Below, one piece after another: positions 10,361 through 20,409 of a stretch of 64,000 bases of DNA. The notes beneath the pieces were generated by a model. That model worked only from the letters and a program-made list of their open reading frames with translations. It did not search any database and was not told the DNA's origin. This stretch comes from Candida dubliniensis CD36. Lineage: Eukaryota > Ascomycota > Pichiomycetes > Serinales > Debaryomycetaceae. Position 1 is the first letter of the stretch. The number at the start of each line of letters is the position of its first letter. Where the stretch lies: assembly GCF_000026945.1 (NCBI RefSeq), contig NC_012860.1:558001-622000 (forward strand), written 5' to 3'. Made by a program: the position numbers and the translations under genes.

Positions 10361-10876
10361 TTAATCTAAATCTTCTTCTGTTGGTTTCAAATCCTTGACA
10401 GTTGGTGCCCCCTTACTTAAAATACTAGAAACAGATGCTGGTGGATAAACAGCTATCATCATCACGACCAATTCATATACTTCTTCAGGTACAGTTTTTT
10501 GGTAGATACCTAAAATATCAGTAGGATTAGGATAAACTGCCAAAGCCTTATAGAAACATATAGCTGCTTCAATGGCATCAACTTTTGCCTTTTGTTCACC
10601 AACAGCAACTTGTTCCATGAAAAATGCTTCTCTTTCAGTCAAATCAGTTGGAATAGGGTGTTGAGCCAAGTCTTCCAATAAGGCCTTTTTGACGGCTTCT
10701 AACTTATTTTGCTTCGATTCGGCTTCCTTCTTAGCTTTCAATTTCTTTTGCTTGACTTCTCTCTTTTTCAAAGACTTTCTGAATTCGGCTGAATTTCTAC
10801 GTTGGTAATCAAAATATACAGCATATCCTGCAATAGCTGCAGCTGCAATAGCAGTTATAGTTAATCCTTTGTTCAT
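10361..10876 (-). CDS. TOM20: Tom20, mitochondrial outer-membrane import receptor
   Basis: Tom20 recognises amphipathic presequences and passes precursors to the TOM pore. At 171 residues it is close to the yeast size. A single N-terminal membrane anchor (LTITAIAAAAIAGYAVYFDY) is followed by a basic charged linker (RRNSAEFRKSLKKREVKQKKLKAKKEAE), which places the C-terminal domain in the cytosol. The receptor domain has the TPR-like segment EREAFFMEQVAVGEQKAK followed by AAICFYKALAVYPNPTDIL. The C-terminus is acidic (PTEEDLD). It is divergent from the complex I gene at 11259. Confidence 0.94.
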   Translation of the reverse strand: MNKGLTITAIAAAAIAGYAVYFDYQRRNSAEFRKSLKKREVKQKKLKAKKEAESKQNKLEAVKKALLEDLAQHPIPTDLTEREAFFMEQVAVGEQKAKVDAIEAAICFYKALAVYPNPTDILGIYQKTVPEEVYELVVMMIAVYPPASVSSILSKGAPTVKDLKPTEEDLD

Positions 10877-11258
10877 GATATGATATATATATGTAACGAC
10901 ACAAACAAGATCGGTAGATAATCTAGCAATGTGAATGAATATCTATTAAAAATGATTTCCAATTTAGAAAGTTTTTTTTTTTTTTATCCCTCGTTGTTGT
11001 TGTACGTTTATTTTTCAGTTTAGGTTTTCTGCTTGTTTGATGTCATTTGCTTGAAAATTTTTACTTCACATATAGACTTCCTAATGTGGATATGTATTAC
11101 AGAAAAAGAAAAGATAAGTTGCTTGCATTATTTTTCTCAATATTTTGATTGGGCGAGAGAACCAATGAGAACAATAAAAAAAAAAAAATAACGAAGAAAA
11201 AACCATTTGACAAGCTATAGACTATTCAGTTTTCATTACTTTTATAACCTAACCACCA
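10877..11258. other. Divergent promoter between TOM20 and the complex I subunit gene
   Basis: 382 bp shared by two divergently transcribed mitochondrial genes. It holds a T13-T15 run near 10971, TATATATAT just upstream of TOM20, and a pair of CCAAT boxes annotated separately. Confidence 0.6.
11148..11166. promoter_or_regulatory. Pair of CCAAT boxes
   Basis: ATTGG at 11148-11152 and CCAAT at 11162-11166 lie about 100 bp upstream of the complex I subunit start, in opposite orientations. CCAAT is the binding core of the HAP2/3/5 complex, which controls respiratory genes in yeasts. This fits the target but is an inference from two short matches. Confidence 0.4.
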
Positions 11259-11861
11259 ATGCCTGATACAGTAGAGGTAGCAGAAGTGACACCACTTCCA
11301 GATTCAAGTTATAAATATCCAAACCCATTAGCAAACTTCACAAAGGGGATCGGTTATCCGGAATGGCACCCAATTGACACCAAGAAAGAAGTTGGTCAAA
11401 TTTTTAGATTTGGGTTTTACTCCACTGTTGGTGCCTATGCTTGGTTATATTTCTGGAAAAGAACTACATTTAAATTAGAATTACCACTTTCTGTGATTGG
11501 ATTTTTTTCTATTGCTAAGGGTGTTCAAGACTCAGTTGCTAACATTAGAGAGATTAATGATTGTTGGAACACATTTTGGGGGTTGACTGCTGCCAACACA
11601 GTTGTTTTGAGTGCAGGTTTCAGAAGTATGCCACCTAAACATAAGATTATAACCGGTGCTTTGGGTACTTCTATTGCCACAATTCTTGATAGAGCATACT
11701 GGGCACAATCCACTTCTTCTCCAAGATTAGACGCCAAATACGAGTTGGCAAACACGAATGAAAACTTGCCAAAACAACAATTCTGGGATGTTTGGCAAAG
11801 AAGACCAATAACCCAAACTGTGGAGGAATTAGGTGTTGGTAGAGGAATTTTCAAACCATAA
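11259..11861 (+). CDS. Mitochondrial complex I accessory subunit, NDUFA11/21.3b type
   Basis: 200 residues resembling the fungal NADH:ubiquinone oxidoreductase subunit called 21.3b in Neurospora and NDUFA11/B14.7 in animals, a Tim17-like inner-membrane protein. Visible features are an N-terminal soluble segment (YPNPLANFTKGIGYPEWHP), followed by three or four short hydrophobic segments (FGFYSTVGAYAWLYFW, LPLSVIGFFSIAKGV, FWGLTAANTVVLSAG, KIITGALGTSIATIL), and a polar C-terminus. CTG-clade yeasts have complex I whereas Saccharomyces does not, which supports the organism call. The CCAAT boxes in its promoter fit a respiratory gene. The family assignment is from recognition, not from a search. 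Confidence 0.8.
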   Translation: MPDTVEVAEVTPLPDSSYKYPNPLANFTKGIGYPEWHPIDTKKEVGQIFRFGFYSTVGAYAWLYFWKRTTFKLELPLSVIGFFSIAKGVQDSVANIREINDCWNTFWGLTAANTVVLSAGFRSMPPKHKIITGALGTSIATILDRAYWAQSTSSPRLDAKYELANTNENLPKQQFWDVWQRRPITQTVEELGVGRGIFKP

Positions 11862-12060
11862 ACTGGGGCAGTTTTCTTTACAGTGTACATTATATGATTA
11901 TATATATATATTCCATAATAAAAACAAGTTGATGAAACAAAGAGAGGCAATAGTTCATATAACGAACAAAAAAAAAAAGAAATACTTATAATTCATTTCT
12001 ATTTACATGCTGGGACTAAGAATATTTAATTAAAAAATCAGTTCCTCTTTTCTTATTTTT

Positions 12061-12879
12061 TTATGTCATCCTATATGGATAGTCCACGGTCTTGATACTC
12101 TTCAACTTCCATATTTTCTTTTTCTTCTTAGTATTGACATGCTCAACAAAGATTTCTTCACAATATTTCTTCTTCCAACGTCTAATAAACGAAGGATCCC
12201 ATAACTCACTTGCAATTCCTAAATCTTTACAACATCTCATCAAGGCATTACTCTTACAACCTTCTAATGCAGTTGTTAATTTTTCTTCACCACCAAAGTA
12301 ATCTTGTTCACCACGAGCAATACTGACCAATCTACCATGACAAATCAATCCATACTCACGACTTATTTGTCCTGAAGTAACAAGAGACTCAGTTCTTGGG
12401 GCTAACCCCCAACCACCAGGCCCAAACGCACGGTTCAAAACTCGACGATATTTAATTTCGGGCAAATACAATAGTCCATCTGGCTTGATTTCAATATCTT
12501 CTTCTGACACAGGTGCCAATAAAATTTCAGCAATTTCTCTGGAAAATGGTTGAGAACCTAACCCGTGAAATGAATCTGACCAATTGATGGTTTCACCACT
12601 TGTGGCTTCCAATGGAGCATCGTGCAAAATATAAGACGTATTAGATTTTGCTGGAACTTCTGAATTTGGTTCAACATCACTAACACTCTCTTTTGGAGAA
12701 GAAGTAGCTGGAGAAGCATCTGTAGAAGTAGACCTTGACGTGCTTGTTGTTGACGATTTTGTTACTGGTCCTGCCCTTTTGTAAGTACGTGAATAAACTT
12801 TAGCTTGATTCACTGCAGTATTTGAGTAACATCTAATCACTGAATTCCGTGCCAAACCCAATCTTATTGAATTAAACAT
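12061..12879 (-). CDS. MGM101: Mgm101, mitochondrial DNA repair and recombination protein
   Basis: Mgm101 is a Rad52-like single-strand-annealing protein of the mitochondrial nucleoid, needed to maintain mtDNA. With the start at 12879 it has 272 residues and begins [19 protein letters not shown], a good mitochondrial presequence. A Ser/Thr-rich linker leads to the conserved core ([86 protein letters not shown]) and a basic C-terminal tail. The frame stays open upstream to an ATG at 13026 inside the retroelement LTR. That longer form would add 49 residues and bury the presequence, so I prefer the shorter start. The retroelement lies 78 bp upstream, in the same orientation. Confidence 0.93.
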   Translation of the reverse strand: MFNSIRLGLARNSVIRCYSNTAVNQAKVYSRTYKRAGPVTKSSTTSTSRSTSTDASPATSSPKESVSDVEPNSEVPAKSNTSYILHDAPLEATSGETINWSDSFHGLGSQPFSREIAEILLAPVSEEDIEIKPDGLLYLPEIKYRRVLNRAFGPGGWGLAPRTESLVTSGQISREYGLICHGRLVSIARGEQDYFGGEEKLTTALEGCKSNALMRCCKDLGIASELWDPSFIRRWKKKYCEEIFVEHVNTKKKKKIWKLKSIKTVDYPYRMT

Positions 12880-12957
12880 ATTTTCTTCTTCTTGCTGAAC
12901 TTTGAACAAGTTATATGTATAGTTAGCAAATGAGCTTGGTGATAGTAGTATTTTTTT

Positions 12958-13236
12958 TGTTAGTATACACGGATTATTCGTGAGAATTAGTCCTAGTACA
13001 CGATCGGTTATATTTGTAATAAACAAGAAACAGAGTAAATGAAGTTATACGCCCACTAAATGTCTCTATTGAAGCTCGCTCTCTATGTAGAAAATATCCT
13101 AAATATCTTTCTTTTCTCTTTCTTTTATACTATTTCCTGGCTCTCCATGAGTGAAAATTTTTCACTATTGTTGATCTAATACGCACGACTATATCAAGGT
13201 GCTATTTCCCTGACACAAACGTCGCATAAACCAACA
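12958..13236 (-). repeat. 3' LTR of the retroelement
   Basis: 279 bp, identical by eye to 17513-17791. On the element's strand it begins TGTTGG and ends TAACA. It is the copy next to MGM101 and reads towards that gene, so any LTR promoter activity would point at MGM101. Confidence 0.93.
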
Positions 13237-13244
13237 CTCCCCTG
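13237..13244 (-). other. Polypurine tract
   Basis: On the minus strand CAGGGGAG abuts the TGTTGG end of the 3' LTR. This is the normal position and composition of the plus-strand primer for LTR elements. It is intact although the coding region is not. Confidence 0.7.
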
Positions 13245-14249
13245 ATTCGAAATGGCGTTGTTTAGCAATTACGAATTACTCAATCAGCATTTGTAGCGTC
13301 TTGGATCAGGGTGTTACCGATTCCAATATCGAGTCCTTTATTATACAATCGATAAATGTCTTGACCTTTGCACAGTATGACGCATTTTCTTATACAATTG
13401 ACGTGATTTTCATGTAATTTCACATAGTATACCGTAGATTACTTTTGGGTACCAACTTTCTTAAGAATTTAAGAACAAATGTCAATAAGATAATGAGATT
13501 GACAATAGTTATTCCTTGAAATTATGATCATAGCTTGGCTGTCATAGCGACCTTATACCTTATCTATCACTAAATTCAAGCCCATCAGACCGTCCTTAAT
13601 TATGATGATGTTTAACATTATTTAGTATAACGCTAATTTTTTCACCAGCTACTGATCTTTAGGTAATTCTTGTCTGTCAATTCGACCCCCATTTTACCGG
13701 ATTTCATTGACATAAGTAAGCAATCCCACGAATTCATTTTTTAATCCAATTTTTTGGCACCAATAATGCGTTGTTGAATAAATACACAATAACGAAGCAT
13801 TTCTAGTGGTGTGTTAAACTCGAATCTGTCCGTATTTGATGTGATAATCCATGTTACCCTTGACATATCAAAGACAAATATTCAGTTCTCTAAAAGTGTA
13901 GAATGGTAGTGTTTTCCGATCATGAGCTGAAAACAAGTTCATCACAGCATATACCGTGTCTCGTGTTCATATCAGTAATCCCAAACCACCTTTTGGTATA
14001 ATTTTTTGTAATTGAAATAAGTAAATTTTCTTTTTGAACCTTAGTGAAATCGTCTTCAACATTTGTGACATTTCAGTTCTTTGTTGATGTTATCTCATAT
14101 CGGTCATTTTGGACTCCAATGTATTCTTTTACCGTAACAATTTAAGTAGTTTGAAATCCCTGAGTTGCTTAGCTAGGAATTTGAGTTAGTTCAAAATATA
14201 ACCTAGTTCTGCTTAATTTGGACATCTTACTCACATGTTCTGTCATGAG

Positions 14250-14499
14250 ACCAAAAAATGATTGTAATACGAAATATTCTCTCAATTTTCTCAACAAATC
14301 TGATAACGATTTCATTTGAATTCTTTCCATTAAGGTATCATCCACATATAAAACTAAGATAAATCATCGAGCCATCATTGTATCTTAATACAAAATACAT
14401 GCCATAATTTCGCAATATTCAACTAACACAATGCTCTCCGGTACTTCTCTAAAACTTTGATACCATTTGTTTTGGCTTGTCTAACAGACGTCATACAAG
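14250..14499 (-). pseudogene. Reverse transcriptase remnant with YVDD box
   Basis: The catalytic box YVDD is encoded by 14337-14348, in the context ILVLYVDDTLMERIQ, typical of copia-type polymerases. Upstream in the same frame is LYDVC-stop-TSQNKWYQSFRE, matching the usual LYGLKQ...WY motif. Three in-frame stops occur within 46 codons: TAG at 14481-14483, TAA at 14385-14387 and TGA at 14364-14366. The frame stays open for about 60 codons after YVDD. This pattern is decay by point mutation, not a sequencing frameshift. Confidence 0.8.
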
Positions 14500-14852
14500 G
14501 AATGAATGAAGAGGTCGCTAATGACCCTTCTTTAATGGCATAGTTTTAAAAGAAGGCATGAATTTTATTATGTATGCGGGTTTTCACCATGTTAACATAG
14601 GCTAACCCTGGTTTTGCATTTCCATATTAAAGTTTTGATTCCAATGATAACCAGTGGTTTTGTAGTGACCAAACAGGTTCTTTCGGTTATTATACCTTAC
14701 GCTCGTGATTTTATATTTTGGCGCTTCACTCCAATCACTTTGAATGATGATTTCAGTTTCTGACATCTCCCCATTTTGGAGGTTCACATTTTCATATGAA
14801 TGTTTTGTTACTTCAATGATGTCGTAGTCATTTTTCTCACCTTCAAATTTTT

Positions 14853-14872
14853 TTTTTTTTTTTTTTTTTTTT
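14853..14872. repeat. Long T/A homopolymer inside the retroelement
   Basis: A run of more than 20 T on the plus strand (A on the element's coding strand) around 14849-14872. It would be unusual in an active polymerase gene and adds to the picture of a decayed interior. Confidence 0.6.
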
Positions 14873-16455
14873 ACCAGCATCCAACTATTCAAAGTTTCCC
14901 AAATGTTCTTCAGAAGTATCTCTTTAGTATTTGCTTGAATGACTGTTTCATCTTGTGGTGTTGGAGTGAAAATTTTTCTATCGATGAAGAACTTTGTTGC
15001 GCAAATTTGCTATTCCCTTCCCAAAGTTTTCGGCCACATATCTACTATTGTCAGCAGGGGTGTTGTGTATGCTGTTATTGCTATTTAACATCCTCACCAA
15101 TCTTTATCCCCTTCAGAATATCCACTGATCAGGTTGGACTATTCGTGTGAACAAATTAGTTTGATTTGTGTTATCTGCTATGAGCAACAGATTTTAATCT
15201 GATGTCATTTCTCCATCTTTGTTTGGATCAGCTGTGTGTGTTTCAGCCATCTCCTTTATCTGCCCCCCTGTTGAAATACACACAAGAGGTTGTGGCAACT
15301 TAGCAGCATTGTTTATGTCCCGATTTGTCTGATATTGTGCTAACCAAGACTCAGTTGAATCAGTCTCGCAATACCCCGGGTTTTGCAGTAATCTCCCACT
15401 CTACTGCAGGCGTTTCTTATCATTGTCGACACCGTATGATAGGTTCCCGTCGGTTTTAGTTCCTTCGAATGTGGAACACCAATTCTTGATTGTGGTAATG
15501 TATCCAACCAGAGCATTCGTTTCCATGTACTTAATATACCTCCCATGGAGGGTGGTGGTGTCACTTTGTGTTTGTAATAGGCACTTTAAACTTCCCTATT
15601 ACGGAAGTCTCGATATCAAGTTGAGGAGGTTTAGACACCTCGTTTTCCCCAGGTGTTAGCTCGTTGTGAATTGGATTTCTGGTTGTTTTGTATTCGGATA
15701 CCATACTTTGGGATACTTCCGGTGTTTCCACGTGTGTCGGAAGTCACAATGTGATTGTATATGGTAGACTGTACTGAATCATGATAATGAGAAAGGTCTC
15801 TGGACCAGTCTCCCGCCGATAAGAATGAAGACGTCAGCTGAATAGAATAGGGTAATTGGGAATTGACGTCTGCCCCTTTTACTTCCCCGTATTCTTGTGT
15901 CACATTTTTCCATCTATGTCGTTGACCGATCCCGACTTCCGTACCGCCATAGCTTCAGTGGTTGGAAAATGTGTGTTTTAGTTGATTGGGATTGTGAGTT
16001 ACGGTATTGAGTTAACACATCGTAATTCTGTAATATATACGAGCATTCGGGCTAATAATAACATTACTTCGCATATTTCACAACATGACGATATAGCAAA
16101 ATTCTGTCAGTTGCAAACCCAATTACTGATCCTAAAACCGAATGGTGGAGTTATCTAGGTTGGAAAATTCTTTGGTTGAATACTGAACATGACTTACAAG
16201 CCTAGTCGATTTTCCTCTCTGATACTTTATTTTATACCATGATTTGAGCGACTCAGATTAATGATGTTCATTTCTGTCAAAAAAAAATTTTTTTTTTTCT
16301 TTAATGTCTGATATGATATGTTACCCTTCGAGTATACTTATGTACCTTATCAATCTTTATGATTTCTATCTGTGACAGCTGATTCCAATGGATATCAAAC
16401 ATGTCTGATAAATCACTCCATATAATATCATCGTCGTAAGGATCTTTATTTAAGC

Positions 16456-16794
16456 TTAGGAACCTAAGTTCAATATCAGCAAAACTTCTCGTAATAACGA
16501 CAATATTTGAAATTTTATCATAATCAGATACGATGTTTGTGATTCAGTATCAAGTATAGTTAGCAACCCTTTGAAGTATTTTAGACGACCAATATTGAGG
16601 ATACCTTCAACTAAGTGTAAAGCATTTGCTAGCATAATTTGTACACTTGCAATCCTTGTAACCAAATCGTCAGCACACTTCAATTTCAGCGCTGTTCTGT
16701 CAGTAACTGAAAAAACATCGACAGTTTCTATCCTGACGTTTTGTAGCTTTTCATAGTAGTTATGACAGAAGAACAATAACACCACTATCATCAA
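16456..16794 (-). pseudogene. Protease/GAG-pre-integrase remnant of the retroelement
   Basis: A 112-codon open piece on the element's coding strand. Its middle (VDVFSVTDRTALKLK... IMLANALHLVEGILNIGRLKYF) resembles the stretch of copia polyproteins after the protease, where a conserved 'nvLyvP...nLiSvgrL' pattern precedes the integrase zinc finger. It has no partner frame at either end and lies 5' of the RT remnant, as expected for the Ty1/copia order. The match is by eye and moderate. Confidence 0.5.
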
Positions 16795-17501
16795 TTAAAT
16801 TCTTGTGAGCAAAATATTCCAGTGAGGTTTCACCCATTTTAAGATGAATAAGGAAGGGATATGATGATTGGTTGAAAAGATATCTTCTCTTTTGTTCCAT
16901 ACTTCGACATTTTTCTGAAACAATCAGCACCTAATTTAGTAATAAGGTTTCTTTCTACACCTTTTCATCAAATTTTGATTTTCCTTAAGCTACCTTTGGA
17001 TTTAGATTTCTCAGGGCAAAATTAATCAGGATTCTTTGACATTTGCTTAGCAATAGTTTCACAAATGGATAATGATGATTCTTGAACGTATTCCATCCAC
17101 TCTTTTGATAATGAGTTGTTTGACAGCTTTACAGTAAGAGTCAATACTTCGGATTTTCTTATGACAATCAAGTAAGAACATCTAAAACAGATTGGTATAT
17201 TGATTCAAGAAGACTTAAGATTTTCAGTCCGTATTGTTCAAGGAGATTTGATTCCCAGACTTTAGATCTTTTAAGAATTTCCAGACTTTATGAATAGCAA
17301 ATTTCAAACCTAACTTTGATGTTTCGTTCATCTAATTTACCCATGACCATAGCTTCTGCTGTAGTATCAGAGAACACACTCTCGACTTAACCAAAATTCC
17401 ATAACCGATGACAATTTAGCAGACGCTATTTATCACTGTCTTTGTTATTAACAAATACTAAATAAACTGACCCAGATCTATGCGAAATGGTTATCGCTTT
17501 T

Positions 17502-17512
17502 GACTTCTAATC
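17502..17512 (-). other. Primer-binding site matching an internal tRNA-Arg(UCU) segment
   Basis: The plus strand reads GACTTCTAATC directly against the LTR start at 17513. This equals the anticodon arm of yeast tRNA-Arg(UCU), roughly nucleotides 30-40, so the element's minus-strand RNA is complementary to it. Priming by a tRNA half cleaved near the anticodon is known for copia and for some Candida Ty1/copia elements. Confidence 0.75.
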
Positions 17513-17791
17513 TGTTAGTATACACGGATTATTCGTGAGAATTAGTCCTAGTACACGATCGGTTATATTTGTAATAAACAAGAAACAGAGTAAATGAAGT
17601 TATACGCCCACTAAATGTCTCTATTGAAGCTCGCTCTCTATGTAGAAAATATCCTAAATATCTTTCTTTTCTCTTTCTTTTATACTATTTCCTGGCTCTC
17701 CATGAGTGAAAATTTTTCACTATTGTTGATCTAATACGCACGACTATATCAAGGTGCTATTTCCCTGACACAAACGTCGCATAAACCAACA
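17513..17791 (-). repeat. 5' LTR of the retroelement
   Basis: 279 bp, identical by eye to 12958-13236. It abuts the primer-binding site on the interior side and a T7 run on the outer side. The nearest gene outside is the mannosylphosphorylation gene, whose stop is at 17983. Confidence 0.93.
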
Positions 17792-17982
17792 TTTTTTTAG
17801 TTCATCTGAATTTTTTTTCGCATTTGACGCGGTGTAACTAGAGATTGTTAGGCACCACCACTCAAAGCCGTCTACTTTATCATTTATGCTTAAAAATAGG
17901 GTATACATATACATCTATATAGTCCAGTAATGCTATTCAACGTTTACTTGTTTTTATCCAAATAATCAACGCACTCAGCTAT

Positions 17983-20409
17983 TCAATATACTTGAGGTTT
18001 GTCCACTTGGTCATTTTCTACAATTGTTGGCACAATTTGTTTTGGCATATGTTTAAATCGCCCATAATATTCAAAATCAAACAAACATTTCCTCAAAGGA
18101 GGTCCAATATAAAAATTTGATGTTAGACGGTTGTATTGTTCATTGTGTTCTAAATCTAGCACCAGTCTTTCTGCAGCTTCATCCATCATTAGTTGCTTTT
18201 CTCTTTGGTGTAATCCGGTATATTTTTGGGTCAAGTAGTATTCAGTTAACATATCCTTATTCAGCTTCAATAGTTGAAATGCATCTTCGTGTCTTAAAGT
18301 TTTGATCAACTCAAGTATATTCTCTTGTCGGGCCTCATCTGTCACAGCTTCATATTGTTCTGGTTTGAAAGCAGCTAGAATTTTAGACTCTTGGAGCCAC
18401 AATCTCAATAAAGGAACATAATAATAACCATCATAATAATAACTTTTAGTACCTTTAGGATACTCCTGGTTTAACATTGACATGATATCATTAGGAACAA
18501 ATACAGGAACTCCCCCTAACATTGAGTACCGTAAGGGGTTGATTTTCTCATAATTTAACCAATGCTTTCTTCTATCCATGTATAACTCGACCGATTCATT
18601 AGCAGCTGTTTTTTCTTTAATGTAATTGTCATAATGTGAAGGTGGCTTTTCATCATTCAAGCCCATACCAGTAATATCAATATAAGTTCCTGTATCAACA
18701 TCAATGAACCTCGCATCAATGTGGTTGTCTCTACCAGCAACATTTCTGTGATGTATAAATGTGGAACAATCTATCAAGTACTTCCCATACCCTTCATTCA
18801 AGTCTTCAATGACTAAAGTCATATTATAATTGGCAGCCAACCGATTTAATTCTGACGACGGCATTTGAAGATCAATATCTATATCAAAGGGAAACATCAA
18901 GCCGTCCCAATACCAAGACAACAAAGGACCATGTGCTATCCAGGAAACTATACCTTTAGCTTCAGCGAATTTGAACCAATTTCTTAATAATCTATCCAAG
19001 ATTATTTGCTCTCTCACTTCCATTTGTTCATAAGACCAAGTGTCATCTTTTAGATATCTCATAGCTCCATTGAAAAATCTCCACTCATAATGCCAACCGG
19101 AATCAAGGTTGTATTGTGTTTTTTTCAATGTTGCCAATTTATAATAAGTTGGCTCCACATCAACTGAAAACGAATTAGCATGCTTTAACCCACGATAATG
19201 ATTTAATTCGTGTCGAGTTAATCTATTTGTTTCAAGAACGTTTAGATCATAGTTTAGTTCATCTGTTATTGCCTTCTCGATTCTGTTTAGTCTGGTTTCA
19301 TAACCGGCAATTTGCTGTTCAACATTTTGTTGAGTATAATGGAATGTAGAAGGGTCTAAGTTGAGTTGTCTTAGAATATTTCTGTCACCTTTATTTGAAG
19401 TAATCTTGCTGATACCATGTAAGTCATCACTTGGGTCTAGTGTTCTTGGTGGAATCGTACTTAATAATTTTTGAAATTCCGATTGTGGATTAAACTCAAC
19501 GGGTACCACACCATGGATCTGCTTAATGTCTATCTTTCTTCTTTTCAAAAACCGTTGAAGTAAATCTGTTTGTAGTAATTTTTCTCTTTTTTCTGTGACT
19601 TGTGCTTCGTAAGTGCCATTACTAGTTAAAAACACTAATGTTAATGGATTTTCTTGTTGGGCGTATAAATATGATTTACCTTGCATCATCACCTCCATAT
19701 GTGGTGCCTTATTCATAGGTGATGACTTGACAATAAAGCCAGGTAGTTGGTCTTTCGACAAACCAATTTCATTTATCTCCTCGTCTGATAAATCCACTAG
19801 ATTCTTACAAAAATCTGGAAATCTAGTTCGTTTATTTGCGTCTTTTTGCAACCACTCACAATTATTTCTTAGACCAACTGGTTTTATTATTTCTGTATTT
19901 AACATAGTTAAATCAACCCAATCTGACCACGAAAATGGCAATTTTATCAAGTGGTCCTGAGCTTTAGAATTATGAGGGTTGTGCAATTTAAGTTGATGTT
20001 TTAGCTCATCTAAGTATATCGCCAATGTAAGCCTAGGTTCATAGTAAAGTTTTGGATTATTATACCACGTGATAGACTGAGGATTAGTTGCAGGTGGTGG
20101 TAAGAAGTCTGCCGCATTTAACATAATAGATGGGTATTCCATGGTAGCGTTGGCCAACCAATATGTATTGTTTTCATTACGTTTAACATCGTGTAACAAT
20201 TGCAATAGTTTTTGTTCTTCAGGAAGTGAATCTTCTTCTTTGAGATAACCAATAGAGATTTGATCGTCATTGTAATAATTGTAGTATGAATGACGAAAAT
20301 TTAGGATTTCTGTTTGTATTTTGTTATTTCGATAAATTTTTAGAAAATAGCAAATATTGAAGAATAACACAACCAAGAAAACGTTTCTAACTTGTCTAAA
20401 ATCGGCCAT
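17983..20409 (-). CDS. MNN4-family protein with LicD domain, probable Golgi mannosylphosphate transfer
   Basis: 808 residues with type II Golgi topology: a short cytosolic tail, one anchor (NVFLVVLFFNICYFL) and a long lumenal part. Mnn4-family proteins promote addition of mannosylphosphate to N- and O-mannans, which gives the wall negative charge. The LicD core at about residues 475-545 shows WFKFAEAKGIVSWIAHGPLLSWYWDGLMFPF and then DIDIDLQMP, with the acidic DxDxD motif intact. The following YLIDCSTFIHH and DARFIDVDTGTYIDITG segments are also family features. C. albicans has several MNN4 paralogues; I cannot tell which this is. A related gene lies directly upstream on the same strand, probably a tandem duplication. 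Confidence 0.87.
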   Translation of the reverse strand: MADFRQVRNVFLVVLFFNICYFLKIYRNNKIQTEILNFRHSYYNYYNDDQISIGYLKEEDSLPEEQKLLQLLHDVKRNENNTYWLANATMEYPSIMLNAADFLPPPATNPQSITWYNNPKLYYEPRLTLAIYLDELKHQLKLHNPHNSKAQDHLIKLPFSWSDWVDLTMLNTEIIKPVGLRNNCEWLQKDANKRTRFPDFCKNLVDLSDEEINEIGLSKDQLPGFIVKSSPMNKAPHMEVMMQGKSYLYAQQENPLTLVFLTSNGTYEAQVTEKREKLLQTDLLQRFLKRRKIDIKQIHGVVPVEFNPQSEFQKLLSTIPPRTLDPSDDLHGISKITSNKGDRNILRQLNLDPSTFHYTQQNVEQQIAGYETRLNRIEKAITDELNYDLNVLETNRLTRHELNHYRGLKHANSFSVDVEPTYYKLATLKKTQYNLDSGWHYEWRFFNGAMRYLKDDTWSYEQMEVREQIILDRLLRNWFKFAEAKGIVSWIAHGPLLSWYWDGLMFPFDIDIDLQMPSSELNRLAANYNMTLVIEDLNEGYGKYLIDCSTFIHHRNVAGRDNHIDARFIDVDTGTYIDITGMGLNDEKPPSHYDNYIKEKTAANESVELYMDRRKHWLNYEKINPLRYSMLGGVPVFVPNDIMSMLNQEYPKGTKSYYYDGYYYVPLLRLWLQESKILAAFKPEQYEAVTDEARQENILELIKTLRHEDAFQLLKLNKDMLTEYYLTQKYTGLHQREKQLMMDEAAERLVLDLEHNEQYNRLTSNFYIGPPLRKCLFDFEYYGRFKHMPKQIVPTIVENDQVDKPQVY

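Larger units (their letters stand above)
12958..17791 (-). mobile_element. LTR retrotransposon, Ty1/copia type, decayed coding region
   Basis: A 4834-bp element bounded by two direct 279-bp LTRs that read as identical base for base, each beginning TG and ending CA. Orientation is set by a primer-binding site next to the LTR at 17513 and a polypurine tract next to the LTR at 13236, so it reads on the minus strand, 17791 to 12958. Flanking T runs are compatible with a 5-bp TTTTT target duplication, but the homopolymer makes this unprovable. Inside, a copia-type reverse-transcriptase YVDD box and a protease/GAG-pre-integrase-like segment are recognisable, but there is no intact gag or pol. Candida has several such families (Tca series). 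The LTR length recalls the kappa family, but I cannot confirm that name. Confidence 0.92.

Noticed and set aside
12880..13026. Upstream ATG making MGM101 321 residues long
   Set aside because: The extra residues are LTR- and spacer-encoded and would hide the mitochondrial presequence; the ATG at 12879 gives the expected N-terminus. Kept only as a finding.
13237..13260. GATTCGAA next to the LTR as a primer-binding site for a plus-strand element
   Set aside because: It resembles a tRNA T-arm, but the spacing is wrong for a 3'-end match. The tRNA-Arg(UCU) match at the other LTR and the GGGGAG tract here show the element reads on the minus strand.
14800..15150. 116-codon plus-strand open frame inside the retroelement
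   Set aside because: Antisense to the decayed pol, begins with a Phe run from a T homopolymer, and has no recognisable domain.
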